From contig SFJE01000006.1 of assembly GCA_004555175.1 (NCBI GenBank), forward strand, positions 3,768 through 67,767: a stretch of DNA of 64,000 nt. The letters run 5' to 3'. Origin of the DNA: Lentisphaeraceae bacterium (lineage in GTDB: Bacteria; Verrucomicrobiota; Kiritimatiellia; RFP12; DVOR01). This document shows positions 50,100 to 58,237 of this stretch, piece by piece. Positions within the stretch are counted from its first letter, which is position 1; each line of letters starts with the position of its first letter. The notes under the pieces are model-generated. The model saw nothing but the letters and a program-made list of their open reading frames with translations. It ran no database searches and was not told where the DNA came from. Position numbers and translations under genes: made by a program.

Positions 50100-51938
50100 T
50101 CACGGTTGCAGGGTGATACCCGCCGGCAGCGTCGGCACCGGCACCTCGTCTGGATACGGCACCCGCTCGCCACTGGCCTGAACACTTGGCATTTGCGCCC
50201 GACGTGCGCGCAGGAGCCGCCCCATCTCATCGCGCAAGGCTTGCGTAATCTCCGGGCGCATTGCAGCAAGGTTGCGGCTCTCGGAGAGGTCGTGCTCCAA
50301 ATCGTAGAGCTCGAAAGAGCGGTCGCTATGCTGATAAATGAGCTTCCAGGCCCCCCGCCGCAAGGCAGAGTAGAAGTTGTAGCTCCGCCCGGCAGGCCCC
50401 TCGCCCCACTGATTGGGATAGTGCCACAGCAACGCACGGGGCTGCCCATCTTCCCGCACAGTCGCACGCTGCGCACACAGCACCGGCAAAAAGCTCTCGC
50501 CATCAATCACCTGCGCCAGCGCGCCGTCGTCGTAAACACCCGCCGGCGTCTCCGCCAAAGCCTCTGGGAGCGGCACCTGCGCGGCCTCAAGCAAGGTGGG
50601 ATAGAAGTCCTCGATGATCACCGGCTCATGCGTAATGCTCCCTGCGGCAATATGCCCGGGCCAACGCACAATCAACGGCTCGCGCGTGCCCCCCTCGTAG
50701 CACGATCCCTTCCCGCCCCGCAAGGGAGCATTGGCCTGCGCCAAGCGCCCCGAGACCGAGAGCCCACCATTATCTGCCATAAAGAGCACCAACGTATTCT
50801 CCGCCACCCCCAGCGCCTCGAGCTTATCGAGCACCGCGCCCAGCGCATCATCCATCCCCTTGATGAGCGTGCCATAGTTGCGCTCCACCTTGTTCCAGGC
50901 CAGCCCATCGTTCGGATTAGGATTTAAGGTGTCAAGGGCCAAGTCCTGGCTTGCCGAGCGCGAGGCATCCCACGTCGTCTCATCCCCCAATGGCGCATGG
51001 AGTGCATAAAGCGCAAAGTAGAGATAGAACGGCTGATCCGGGTGCGCGGTCACATGGCGTTCCACCGAGCGCAACGCCATATCCGCCAAGGCATCGGTCT
51101 GAAAGACATTCCGCTCGTAGTAGCCATTCTCGTCAAGCCCCGGCGTGGCAAACTGCACATACCCGCTCCCATTGCCATAACGCTTGTCCCCGCGATAGTT
51201 GGCCGGGCCGCCAATCTCGCTCCCGGCGATATTCTCGTCAAACCCGAAGGCCCGCGGATCGGCCCCCGGCGTTGTTGGCGCCTGCGAAGCCTCCTCGTTA
51301 TAGTGCGACGACCCCGCCCCCCAATGCGCCTTCCCGCAATGAATCGTGTAATACCCCCGCTCGCGCAACAGCGCCGGGAACGCCTTGGCGCACGTGTAGG
51401 GAAGTTGCATCTCATAGTCCACCGCCCCCTCCGCTGCGCCAAAACTCGGCTGATAATACTTCCCGGAACTGTCGCTTCGCCACGGCGGTTGGCACTGCCC
51501 CCGAGGCTGCGTCCCCGCCGGCTGCAATCCATTGGCCGCCCAACGCGGCGGCGTTAGCCCCTCGCCACTCAGCGTCAAGCGATTCTGCTGATTGACCCCC
51601 AGCGTCCAATCCGTCACGCGATGGCGCGCTGCATTCATCCCACTCATCAGCGAACAACGCGTGGGCGAGCAGACCGCACAGGCATACGCCTGCGTAAAGA
51701 GCATCCCCTCGCGGGCCAGCCGCTCCATATTCGGCGTGCGATAACGCCGATTCAGACGCGTGGGTACCAACTTCCCGTGGCGATAGAGAAAGGGCTGCGA
51801 TGTATCCTGCCAGCCCATATCATCCACCATAAACAACACGATATTCGGGCGCTTCTCCCCCTGTGCGCCCACAGAAGTCCTCGCTGCCAACCCCGCCACA
51901 CCGGCGCCCAGCAACTGCAAAAAAGCTCTTCGCGTCAT
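50100..51938 (-). CDS. Formylglycine-dependent sulfatase, exported
   Basis: 612 residues. Twin-arginine-type signal (MTRRAFLQLLGAGVAGLAA). Metal ligands D39-D40 in VLFMVDDMGWQD; the sulfatase motif C90-S-P-T-R with Cys90 as the residue converted to formylglycine; then HCGKAHWG and the ADNGG block. The family (S1) hydrolyses sulfate esters, typically from mucins, glycosaminoglycans or algal polysaccharides; the substrate is not predictable. An sulfatase-maturing enzyme is not in the window. Confidence 0.93.
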   Translation of the reverse strand: MTRRAFLQLLGAGVAGLAARTSVGAQGEKRPNIVLFMVDDMGWQDTSQPFLYRHGKLVPTRLNRRYRTPNMERLAREGMLFTQAYACAVCSPTRCSLMSGMNAARHRVTDWTLGVNQQNRLTLSGEGLTPPRWAANGLQPAGTQPRGQCQPPWRSDSSGKYYQPSFGAAEGAVDYEMQLPYTCAKAFPALLRERGYYTIHCGKAHWGAGSSHYNEEASQAPTTPGADPRAFGFDENIAGSEIGGPANYRGDKRYGNGSGYVQFATPGLDENGYYERNVFQTDALADMALRSVERHVTAHPDQPFYLYFALYALHAPLGDETTWDASRSASQDLALDTLNPNPNDGLAWNKVERNYGTLIKGMDDALGAVLDKLEALGVAENTLVLFMADNGGLSVSGRLAQANAPLRGGKGSCYEGGTREPLIVRWPGHIAAGSITHEPVIIEDFYPTLLEAAQVPLPEALAETPAGVYDDGALAQVIDGESFLPVLCAQRATVREDGQPRALLWHYPNQWGEGPAGRSYNFYSALRRGAWKLIYQHSDRSFELYDLEHDLSESRNLAAMRPEITQALRDEMGRLLRARRAQMPSVQASGERVPYPDEVPVPTLPAGITLQP

Positions 51939-52040
51939 TATCCTTGCTCCTTACACATCTTCCGGCACAACGCCGTCAACACACGCTAACCTTTCCATTG
52001 CCACTGCGCGCCCCCAAGAGCCCTCACAGTCAAACACCCC

Positions 52041-52068
52041 ATATTATCACCACCTCCGGCAAAGTCAA
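52041..52068 (-). promoter_or_regulatory. Promoter of the sulfatase operon
   Basis: On minus: TTGACT (52068-52063), 16-bp spacer, TAATAT (52046-52041), about 100 bp before the ATG. Confidence 0.7.
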
Positions 52069-52198
52069 GACTCTTTCGCAACTTTCCACCCGCTGCGTAC
52101 ACGTGTCGACAGGGCACACGCCGGATACACGCAAAGCGGGCAAGCAGGAAGGGCGATGACCGCCACAAACCCGCTTACCCATCCCAAGCTACGCTCGC

Positions 52199-52891
52199 TT
52201 ACGCGCGCTTCCGGCGCAACGCCATCCCGGCCACCCCCATCGCCACCAACGCCCACACCGTCGGCTCCGGCACCGTCACCGCCGCAATCGTGGCATCCGC
52301 CGCCGTAATCGCCCCGGCATACGCATACACCTTGTAATCCAACTCAAAGATATCACCCCCGCCAAAGGTCTGACCATAGGCCAGCTTCACCATATTCTTA
52401 TTAAAAAGCGAATCGAGAGTCCCCGTCGTAGCCACCGTCGTAGCCAACTGCTCACCATCCTTATAAACGGTAAGCGACTTCCCGCCACGATCCACCGTCA
52501 GCGCCAATAACGAAGCCTTATCCGTCGAAAGCTTGGCCCCGTTAAGAGGCACAGATGTCGGCTTGACGTTCTCCCCATCCACATTCGGCTTATACTCAAA
52601 TGACAATGTGCCATCCGCCGCGGCCTTCAGATAGGCCTGATTCCAGTTCCCCTGTGCAGAGCCCTGGTCATTTACCCCGGAAACGCCCATCAGAAACGCC
52701 GAGCCCGTCGGCACCCCCTGGGGAACCAAAATGGCATATGTGACCACCTGCGACTCCGTCGCCTTAAACCCATCACTCAACGCAAACGCCTTATCGCCCT
52801 TACCGGAGGTCAACTGCGTCCAACTAACCGACACCGCCTCAAGGCTCATCGCCCCAAGCAACGCTAACACAACAACAAGCACACGCTTCAT
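52199..52891 (-). CDS. PEP-CTERM sorted secreted protein
   Basis: 230 residues. Signal peptide about 1-20. The body is beta-rich (LSFEYKPNVDGENVKP, LTVDRGGKSLTVYKDGEQL) like a LamG/concanavalin-type domain. The C-terminal sorting signal is complete: VPEP at 207-210, hydrophobic helix, then basic RRKRA at the end. Such proteins are cut and anchored or released by an exosortase, not encoded in this window. Own promoter. Confidence 0.9.
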   Translation of the reverse strand: MKRVLVVVLALLGAMSLEAVSVSWTQLTSGKGDKAFALSDGFKATESQVVTYAILVPQGVPTGSAFLMGVSGVNDQGSAQGNWNQAYLKAAADGTLSFEYKPNVDGENVKPTSVPLNGAKLSTDKASLLALTVDRGGKSLTVYKDGEQLATTVATTGTLDSLFNKNMVKLAYGQTFGGGDIFELDYKVYAYAGAITAADATIAAVTVPEPTVWALVAMGVAGMALRRKRA

Positions 52892-52952
52892 ACTCGGTTC
52901 CTTTCACTTGTAATCGTTAAGTTGCCACACTGGCCACTTCACAATCACGGCT

Positions 52953-52980
52953 TATATATTACCACCCCCCATCGAGTCAA
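52953..52980 (-). promoter_or_regulatory. Promoter of the PEP-CTERM gene
   Basis: On minus: TTGACT (52980-52975), 16-bp spacer, TATATA (52958-52953), about 60 bp before the ATG. Confidence 0.72.
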
Positions 52981-53151
52981 GAGCGTTCCTCGTGTCTCAC
53001 CCCGTAACACGCCCAACCCCGCAGATTCGCCCTTCCTTATTAAGGAACACGCGTACGCACACACGCGCGAAAAGACCGGGCTCACAGCCCGGCAACTGAC
53101 GGCTCTGTTCTCTCCGGCCCGCAGATACCCTAAAAAAGCAGGCCCTACCTT

Positions 53152-53415
53152 GAGGTGAGGTAGGCCCTAGGCCGAGGTGAGGTAGGCCCTAAGTCGAGGT
53201 GAGGTAGGCCCTAGGTCGAGATGAGGTAGGCCCTAAGTCGAGGTGAGGTAGGCCCTAGGCCTAGGTGAGGTAGGCCCTAGGCCGAGGCGAGGTAGGCCCT
53301 AGGTCGAGGTGAGGTAGGGCCTAGGTCGAGGTGAGGTAGGCCCTAGGTCGAGGTGAGGTAGGCCCTAGGTCGAGGCGAGGTAGGGCCTAGGTCGAGGCGA
53401 GGTAGGGCCTATCTC
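53152..53415. repeat. 22-bp tandem repeat array, 12 units
   Basis: Twelve contiguous units of 22 bp, each AGGTGAGGTAGG followed by CCCTAGGTCG with one to three substitutions (GGCCTAGG, CTAAGT, GAGGCG). No spacers separate the units, and the stretch cannot encode one conserved protein since 22 is not a multiple of three. It fills the gap between the PEP-CTERM promoter and the interspersed element. Function unknown. Confidence 0.95.
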
Positions 53416-53476
53416 GCGTGCGTACGCGCTTTATAGTGGAAGCCTGGCGGAGGGCTTGGGAGCGCTCCCCCAACGG

Positions 53477-53708
53477 CCCCCAGTTGTAAAGTAAATCGTG
53501 AATTGTCTCCGCAGCAGGGTACCTCGCTTCGCTCGGCCTTCGCTGTCGCGCGCTCACGCGGGGGGCCGTGGCCCTGCCCCCATTGGCGGACCGCCTCCGG
53601 AATCTCCGGAATCTCCAGCTGATCCGGCCCAGACTTGTTCGGCCTTCGCCGTGTTGGCATAGCGCCTTCGCTTCGCTCGGCCTTCACGCGAGCGACAGCG
53701 AGCACCTT
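53477..53708 (-). repeat. Interspersed ~210-bp element, copy 2 (inverted)
   Basis: Reverse complement carries the same ordered blocks as 26844-27055, with the GGATCATCC units replaced by GGAGATTCC and extra sequence around TCGCTGTCGCGCGCTCACGCG. The end at 53708 is 77 bp before pyrF. No gene in 52892-53784. Confidence 0.8.
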
Positions 53709-53784
53709 GCGCGCGCGTTCAACGGGTGGTCATCGCGTGCCGAGTGCTATTGTGCTATAGTAATTCCTATTGAAAGGAGTTGCT

Positions 53785-54501
53785 ATGGCAGAGTTGATTG
53801 TTGCATTGGATGTGCCTTCCAAGGCGGAAGTTGCGGCGGTGATTGCCCGGTTGGGCGATGCGGTGGATTTCTATAAGGTGGGGCTGGAGCTCTTCTCGGC
53901 GGAGGGCCCGGATGTGGTCAAGCTGGTGAAGGACGCCGGCAAGCGCGTCTTTTTGGATCTCAAGCTCCACGATATTCCGCGGACAGTTGAGCGCGCGGTG
54001 AAGTCTGGCGCCACCTTGGGGGTGGACCTGATGACGATTCATTCGACCGGCGGCAAGGCGATGATCCGCGCGGCGGCGGAGGCGGCGGCGACCTTTGGCG
54101 CGGCGGCCCCGAAGATCTTGGCGGTGACGGCCCTCACCTCGCTCGACCAGAGCGACCTCACGGACCTGGGCATCGCCCGCGCAATGGCCGACCAGGTGGA
54201 GGCGATGGGTCTGTTGGCCATCACCAATGGCGCCGATGGCATCGTCTGCTCGCCCAAGGAGGTGGCCAATATGAACCGCGTGCTCGTGCCGGCGGCCGCC
54301 GGGCGCAAGGTGGTCTTCGTGACGCCTGGGGTTCGCCCGGCCGGAGCGGCGGTGGGCGATCAGAAGCGCGTGGCCACGCCGGCAGGCGCGGTGCGCGATG
54401 GCTCCACCCACTTGGTTGTGGGCCGCCCCATCCTGGAAGCGGCCGATCCCGTGGCCGCAGCGCGGGCCATCCGCGCCGAGATGGATAGCGCGCTGGCGTA
54501 A
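53785..54501 (+). CDS. pyrF: Orotidine 5'-phosphate decarboxylase
   Basis: 238 residues. LIVALDVPSKAE at the N-terminus, KVGLELF, catalytic FLDLKLHDIPRTV (Lys and Asp charge network), and FVTPGVRPAGAA with the phosphate-binding loop near VVGRPI. It makes UMP. ATG 53785 follows GAAAGGAG. The downstream unknown gene starts 9 bp later. Confidence 0.95.
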   Translation: MAELIVALDVPSKAEVAAVIARLGDAVDFYKVGLELFSAEGPDVVKLVKDAGKRVFLDLKLHDIPRTVERAVKSGATLGVDLMTIHSTGGKAMIRAAAEAAATFGAAAPKILAVTALTSLDQSDLTDLGIARAMADQVEAMGLLAITNGADGIVCSPKEVANMNRVLVPAAAGRKVVFVTPGVRPAGAAVGDQKRVATPAGAVRDGSTHLVVGRPILEAADPVAAARAIRAEMDSALA

Positions 54502-54510
54502 AGGCGCGCG

Positions 54511-54996
54511 ATGAAGCAGTCGCCGAAGTTCGTCAGCCGAGGAGAGCGGCTGCATAGACCCACGGAGGAGGAGATGCGTGCGCGTCCTCGTCCGTGGGTT
54601 TATCAGTATGTGCCGCCGCGCGAGGGTTTGCCGCCGGCGAACGAGTTGCCGGTAGATTACGGGATGGAACCGCGCGGTGGCGCGGTGGACGCGGTGCCGA
54701 TGGCGGCGGCAAATCCGCGCGTCTTGGACGACTTGATGTCCGCAATGTCCGCGATGACGCCCGAACAGGTGGCAGTGGAGTCCCTCTTGGATGCACTGCT
54801 CTCGGGCGAGGAGCGCGCCTTGGTGACGGTGCGCGCAGTGGAGAAGTACCGGGCGGTGCTGGGGGTGCAGCGGCCGCTCACTGTCTTTGGGCTCAGCCGC
54901 CAATTGTTGCCGAAGTTGCGCGCGGCGGCGGCCGAACGAGGGTTGCGAATGGAGTTTCGCTTTGAGGCCGTGCGGGGAAATGCGGCAGGAAAGTAA
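54511..54996 (+). CDS. Conserved-looking protein of unknown function
   Basis: 161 residues, no signal peptide or membrane span. The N-terminal third is Pro/Arg-rich and probably disordered (RPTEEEMRARPRPWVYQYVP). The C-terminal half is helical with Leu-rich segments (SLLDALLSGEERALVTVRAV, LSRQLLPKLRAAAAERGL). I do not recognise it. It is tightly placed between pyrF (9 bp) and waaA (15 bp), which supports it being a real gene. Confidence 0.7.
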   Translation: MKQSPKFVSRGERLHRPTEEEMRARPRPWVYQYVPPREGLPPANELPVDYGMEPRGGAVDAVPMAAANPRVLDDLMSAMSAMTPEQVAVESLLDALLSGEERALVTVRAVEKYRAVLGVQRPLTVFGLSRQLLPKLRAAAAERGLRMEFRFEAVRGNAAGK

Positions 54997-55011
54997 TCCG
55001 GAGAGAATGCG

Positions 55012-56319
55012 ATGAAGTGGCTTATCTATAACTTTCTCTTTGCCATTGCCTATGTATTGATGATGCCCAAGTTTCTCTTCCGAATGTGCCGGCGCGGGGG
55101 CTATGTGAACCGCTTTGCCGACCGTTTTGGGCGCTACCCCGAGGCCATTCGCGCGCGGTTAAACGATGGCCGCAAGCGCGTGTGGGTGCACGCGGTCTCG
55201 GTGGGCGAGGTGGCCGTGGCCGGGCAGTTGATGGCCGAGATGCGTCGCCAGGCCCCCGGTGTGGCCTTCGTCCTATCGGTGACGAGTAGCACGGGCTGGA
55301 CGCAAGCCCAGGCGCAGGTGCAGGCGGAGGATGTGCTCATCTATGGGCCGCTCGACTACCCCGGCTGCGTCCGCCGCGCCCTCAACGCCATCCGCCCGGC
55401 CGCCTATGTCATCACCGAAACCGAACTCTGGCCCAATGTCATTCGCCTGGCGGCCGCACGCGGGGTGCCGATCTACCTGGTCAACGCGCGCATTTCCGAC
55501 CGTAGTGCCCCCGGCTACCGCCGCCTGAAGAGCTGGTTCGGCCCGGTGCTCAACCGCCTGACGCGCATCTACGCGCAGTCCGAGCTCGACGCCCAGCGCC
55601 TGGTCGATGCCGGCTGCGAGCGCGGCCGCATTGAGGTCAGCGGCTCAATGAAGTTCGATGTCGCCCGCCGCAACCCCGCCAAAGAGGCCGAGCTGCGCGC
55701 CTACCTCGCCGCCGCCGGCTTCGACCCCGCCGCGCCCATTCTCTTGGGCGGCTCCACCTGGCCGGGCGAAGATGCCTTCCTGCTGGAAGTCTACCGCCGG
55801 GCACGTACCGAAGTGCCGGCGCTGCGCCTCATTCTCGCCCCCCGCCACTTCGAAAAGGCCGGCGAGGTGGAGCGCAACATCGCCGCCGCCGGCTTCCCAT
55901 GCCTGCGCAAGAGCCGCGTCCCCCAACCCACCGCGCAACCCGCCGAGACCGTCCTTTTGGCCGACACCACGGGCGAACTCATGGGCTTCTACGGCCTTTC
56001 GCAAGTCGTCTTTGTGGGCAAGAGCCTCTGCGAGCACGGCGCGCAGAATATGATTGAGCCCTGCCTCTGCGGCTGTGCCGTGGCCATCGGCCCGAATACC
56101 GAGAACTTCCGCCCCGTAATGAGCGACCTCCTCGATCAGCAAGCCCTGGTGCAGGCGCCCGACCGTGAAGCCCTCGCCGAGGCGCTCCTGCGCCTTATCC
56201 GTTCCGAAGCCGACCGCCGCGCCCTCGGCGCGCGCGCCACCGCCGCAGTTGAACGCCGCCGCGGCGTCACCCCCCGCCTGGCTTCCGAAATCCTCCGCGC
56301 GCTGACATGCGAAGAATAG
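55012..56319 (+). CDS. waaA: 3-deoxy-D-manno-octulosonic acid transferase
   Basis: 435 residues. N-terminal membrane anchor (YNFLFAIAYVLMMPKFLF), WVHAVSVGEVAVAGQL, STGWTQAQ, the diagnostic VITETELWPN, and GGSTWPGED in the C-terminal Rossmann domain, plus EPCLCGCAVAIGP. It adds Kdo from CMP-Kdo to lipid A precursor, so this organism makes LPS. 15 bp after the unknown gene. Confidence 0.95.
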   Translation: MKWLIYNFLFAIAYVLMMPKFLFRMCRRGGYVNRFADRFGRYPEAIRARLNDGRKRVWVHAVSVGEVAVAGQLMAEMRRQAPGVAFVLSVTSSTGWTQAQAQVQAEDVLIYGPLDYPGCVRRALNAIRPAAYVITETELWPNVIRLAAARGVPIYLVNARISDRSAPGYRRLKSWFGPVLNRLTRIYAQSELDAQRLVDAGCERGRIEVSGSMKFDVARRNPAKEAELRAYLAAAGFDPAAPILLGGSTWPGEDAFLLEVYRRARTEVPALRLILAPRHFEKAGEVERNIAAAGFPCLRKSRVPQPTAQPAETVLLADTTGELMGFYGLSQVVFVGKSLCEHGAQNMIEPCLCGCAVAIGPNTENFRPVMSDLLDQQALVQAPDREALAEALLRLIRSEADRRALGARATAAVERRRGVTPRLASEILRALTCEE

Positions 56320-56376
56320 ATGAGCGGCTCGCCGCGCGAGTCTCCGTCATCTGTCATTTCTCCTCCGTCATCCAAC

Positions 56377-56415
56377 AAAAAAAACGAGGCTTCCCTTTGC
56401 CCAAGGGAAGCCTCG
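56377..56415 (-). terminator. Terminator of tRNA-Cys
   Basis: On minus: CGAGGCTTCCCTT (56415-56403), short loop, AAGGGAAGCCTCG (56397-56385), then eight Ts (56384-56377). It may also serve waaA from the other side. Confidence 0.92.
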
Positions 56416-56421
56416 CTAAAA

Positions 56422-56495
56422 TGGAGGCGCGAATCGGAGTCGAACCGGTCTAAAAGGATTTGCAGTCCTCTGCCTAGCCGCTTGGCTATCGCGCC
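56422..56495 (-). tRNA. tRNA-Cys (GCA)
   Basis: 74 nt including encoded CCA. Acceptor GGCGCGA pairs with TCGCGCC, anticodon loop CTGCAAA with GCA, and T-loop GGTTCGACTCC. It has its own promoter and terminator. Confidence 0.95.
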
Positions 56496-56511
56496 GCTGA
56501 AAACGGGGCAT

Positions 56512-56540
56512 AAGATAGCAAAGCTTTTCCGCAAAGGCAA
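56512..56540 (-). promoter_or_regulatory. Promoter of tRNA-Cys
   Basis: On minus: TTGCCT (56540-56535), 17-bp spacer, TATCTT (56517-56512), about 17 bp before the tRNA. Confidence 0.65.
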
Positions 56541-56665
56541 GCGAAAAATGAAAAGAGGTGAGAGTGGACCGATGACAGATGACAAAACGCGTGGCGCGAC
56601 TGGCCCATCGACGGCCGAAAGCAGTTCGTTGCGAGCTCAGCGAGCCACTGTCCGCTTCAGTCCGC

Positions 56666-57430
56666 TCAACGCGCGGGCAGAAAACGCGTACAGGGCTGCT
56701 CGCCGCGGGAGACGACGTCGGCCAGGATATTGTGGCGGAAGCCGTTGGCGATGACCGTCTCGATGCCGCGCGCGGCGGTGGCGCTGGCCACATGGAGCTT
56801 GGTGCCCATGCCGCCGCGGCCTTGGGAGGTCTTGGCGGAGGCCACATGGCTGGCGAGATCTTCGCCTGGGGCGACCTGCGTGATGAGGCGGGAGGCGGGG
56901 TCGGCCGGATCGCCCGTGTAGAGGCCATCGATAGAGGAGAGAATAATGAGCAAGTCGGCCTCAATGAGCTCGGCGAGCTGCCCGGCCAGTTCGTCATTGT
57001 CGGTAAACATCAGCGACTCCACGCTCACGGTGTCATTCTCGTTGATGACCGGGACGATGCCGTAGGCGAAGAAGGCAGAGATGCACTGGCGGATGTTGGC
57101 GGTCTGCTCGGCGGTGGCAAAGTCGCACTTGGTCAGGAGAATCTGGCCGACATCCAGGCCGTCGGCCGAGAAGAGGGTGCGGTAGGTGTCGATGAGGATG
57201 GCTTGGCCGACGGCCGAGAGGACCTGCCGGCGCGCCACGCGCTCAACAGTCTTGGGGAGCGCCACCTGGGCGCGTCCGGCCGCCACGGCCCCAGAGGTGA
57301 CAATGGCCACCTGGTGCCCCTGCTCGCAGAGCGCAGCCACTTGGTCGACCAACTCCGCCATTCGGGCAATGCAGAGCCGCCCATCGGCCCGCGCCAGAAC
57401 ATTCGAGCCCACTTTCACAACAATCCGCAT
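56666..57430 (-). CDS. proB: Glutamate 5-kinase, without PUA domain
   Basis: 254 residues. Amino-acid-kinase fold: VVKVGSNVLA at the N-terminus, VTSGAVAAGRAQV, INENDTVSVE and GRGGMGTK. It phosphorylates glutamate in proline synthesis. Many bacterial ProB proteins have a C-terminal PUA domain (about 370 residues in all); this one ends after the kinase, like shorter family members. ATG 57430 is chosen over the upstream frame to 57514, which overlaps proC. 16 bp after proC; proA is not in the window. Confidence 0.93.
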   Translation of the reverse strand: MRIVVKVGSNVLARADGRLCIARMAELVDQVAALCEQGHQVAIVTSGAVAAGRAQVALPKTVERVARRQVLSAVGQAILIDTYRTLFSADGLDVGQILLTKCDFATAEQTANIRQCISAFFAYGIVPVINENDTVSVESLMFTDNDELAGQLAELIEADLLIILSSIDGLYTGDPADPASRLITQVAPGEDLASHVASAKTSQGRGGMGTKLHVASATAARGIETVIANGFRHNILADVVSRGEQPCTRFLPAR

Positions 57431-57446
57431 CTTCTCTCTCCTCCCC

Positions 57447-58220
57447 TTAGTCAGCCTTCGAGGCCAGGATCCCAGCCACCACCGCGCCGGTAAAGCCGCG
57501 CGCTTCCAGCGCATTCAGCCCCCGGATGGTCAGCCCGCCCGGCGTGCACACACGGTCAATCTCCGCCTCGGGGTGCGAACCATTCTCCAGGACGAGCCGG
57601 GCCGCGCCCACCATCGTCTGGGCAAAGATTTCGCCGGCGGCTTGGGCGCTTAGCCCCATCTGCACCCCGGCCTCCTGGGCGGCGCGCAGAAAGCGTAGCG
57701 CGTGAGCAATCCCGCAGCCCGAAAGGGCCGTAACGGCCGGAAAGCGCGCCTCCTCCAGCGGCAACGCCAAGCCCAACGCCGCAAGCAACGCGCCGGCGCG
57801 CTGCGCGCCCTCGGGCGTCTCGGCAGCATAGGCCACCACGCCTTCGCCTAGGCTCACGGCCGTATTCGGCATCGCGCGCACCAGCCCCCCCGGCACAGCC
57901 GAGCCAAGCGCCTCGCGCAACGCGCCAAGCGTCACCCCTGCCGCCACCGAGAGAACCATCGCCCCAGGCGCCAAATGCCCGGCCACCGTGCGTAGCACCT
58001 CGGCCACCACGTGCGGTTTGACCGCTAAAATGACCCCATCAGCCCCAGCAACGGCCGCGCAGTTATCGGCCAGCACGCGGCATCCAAGCGCCTTCAGGGG
58101 CGCCTTATCGGGATGCGGCGTGCCAAAGGTTATCGCGTCCGGAGCAAGCACCTGAGCCTTCAGCAGCCCACGGGCCATTGCAAGGCCCATATTGCCGCCC
58201 CCAAGGATGGCCAGTTTCAT
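57447..58220 (-). CDS. proC: Pyrroline-5-carboxylate reductase
   Basis: 257 residues. LAILGGGNMGLAMARG (NADPH site, residues 3-18), ILAVKPHVV, RAMPNTAVSLGEGV, and the C-terminal dimerisation domain ending in TPGGLTIRGLNALEARGF. Last step of proline synthesis. 17 bp after pheA. Fourth-from-last gene of the attenuator-controlled run, tying proline genes to aromatic control. Confidence 0.95.
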   Translation of the reverse strand: MKLAILGGGNMGLAMARGLLKAQVLAPDAITFGTPHPDKAPLKALGCRVLADNCAAVAGADGVILAVKPHVVAEVLRTVAGHLAPGAMVLSVAAGVTLGALREALGSAVPGGLVRAMPNTAVSLGEGVVAYAAETPEGAQRAGALLAALGLALPLEEARFPAVTALSGCGIAHALRFLRAAQEAGVQMGLSAQAAGEIFAQTMVGAARLVLENGSHPEAEIDRVCTPGGLTIRGLNALEARGFTGAVVAGILASKAD

Positions 58221-58237
58221 CGAAAAATCTCCCGCGC

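Noticed and set aside
53152..53415. CRISPR array
   Set aside because: Units are contiguous 22-mers with no unique spacers and no cas genes nearby.
53152..53415. Iteron-type replication origin
   Set aside because: No rep or dnaA gene, no DnaA-box cluster recognised, and stray units elsewhere; kept only as one open possibility in the finding.
53409..53705. 98-codon minus-strand frame starting LAVARVKAE
   Set aside because: It is read out of the interspersed element; the frame is not conserved between the three copies.
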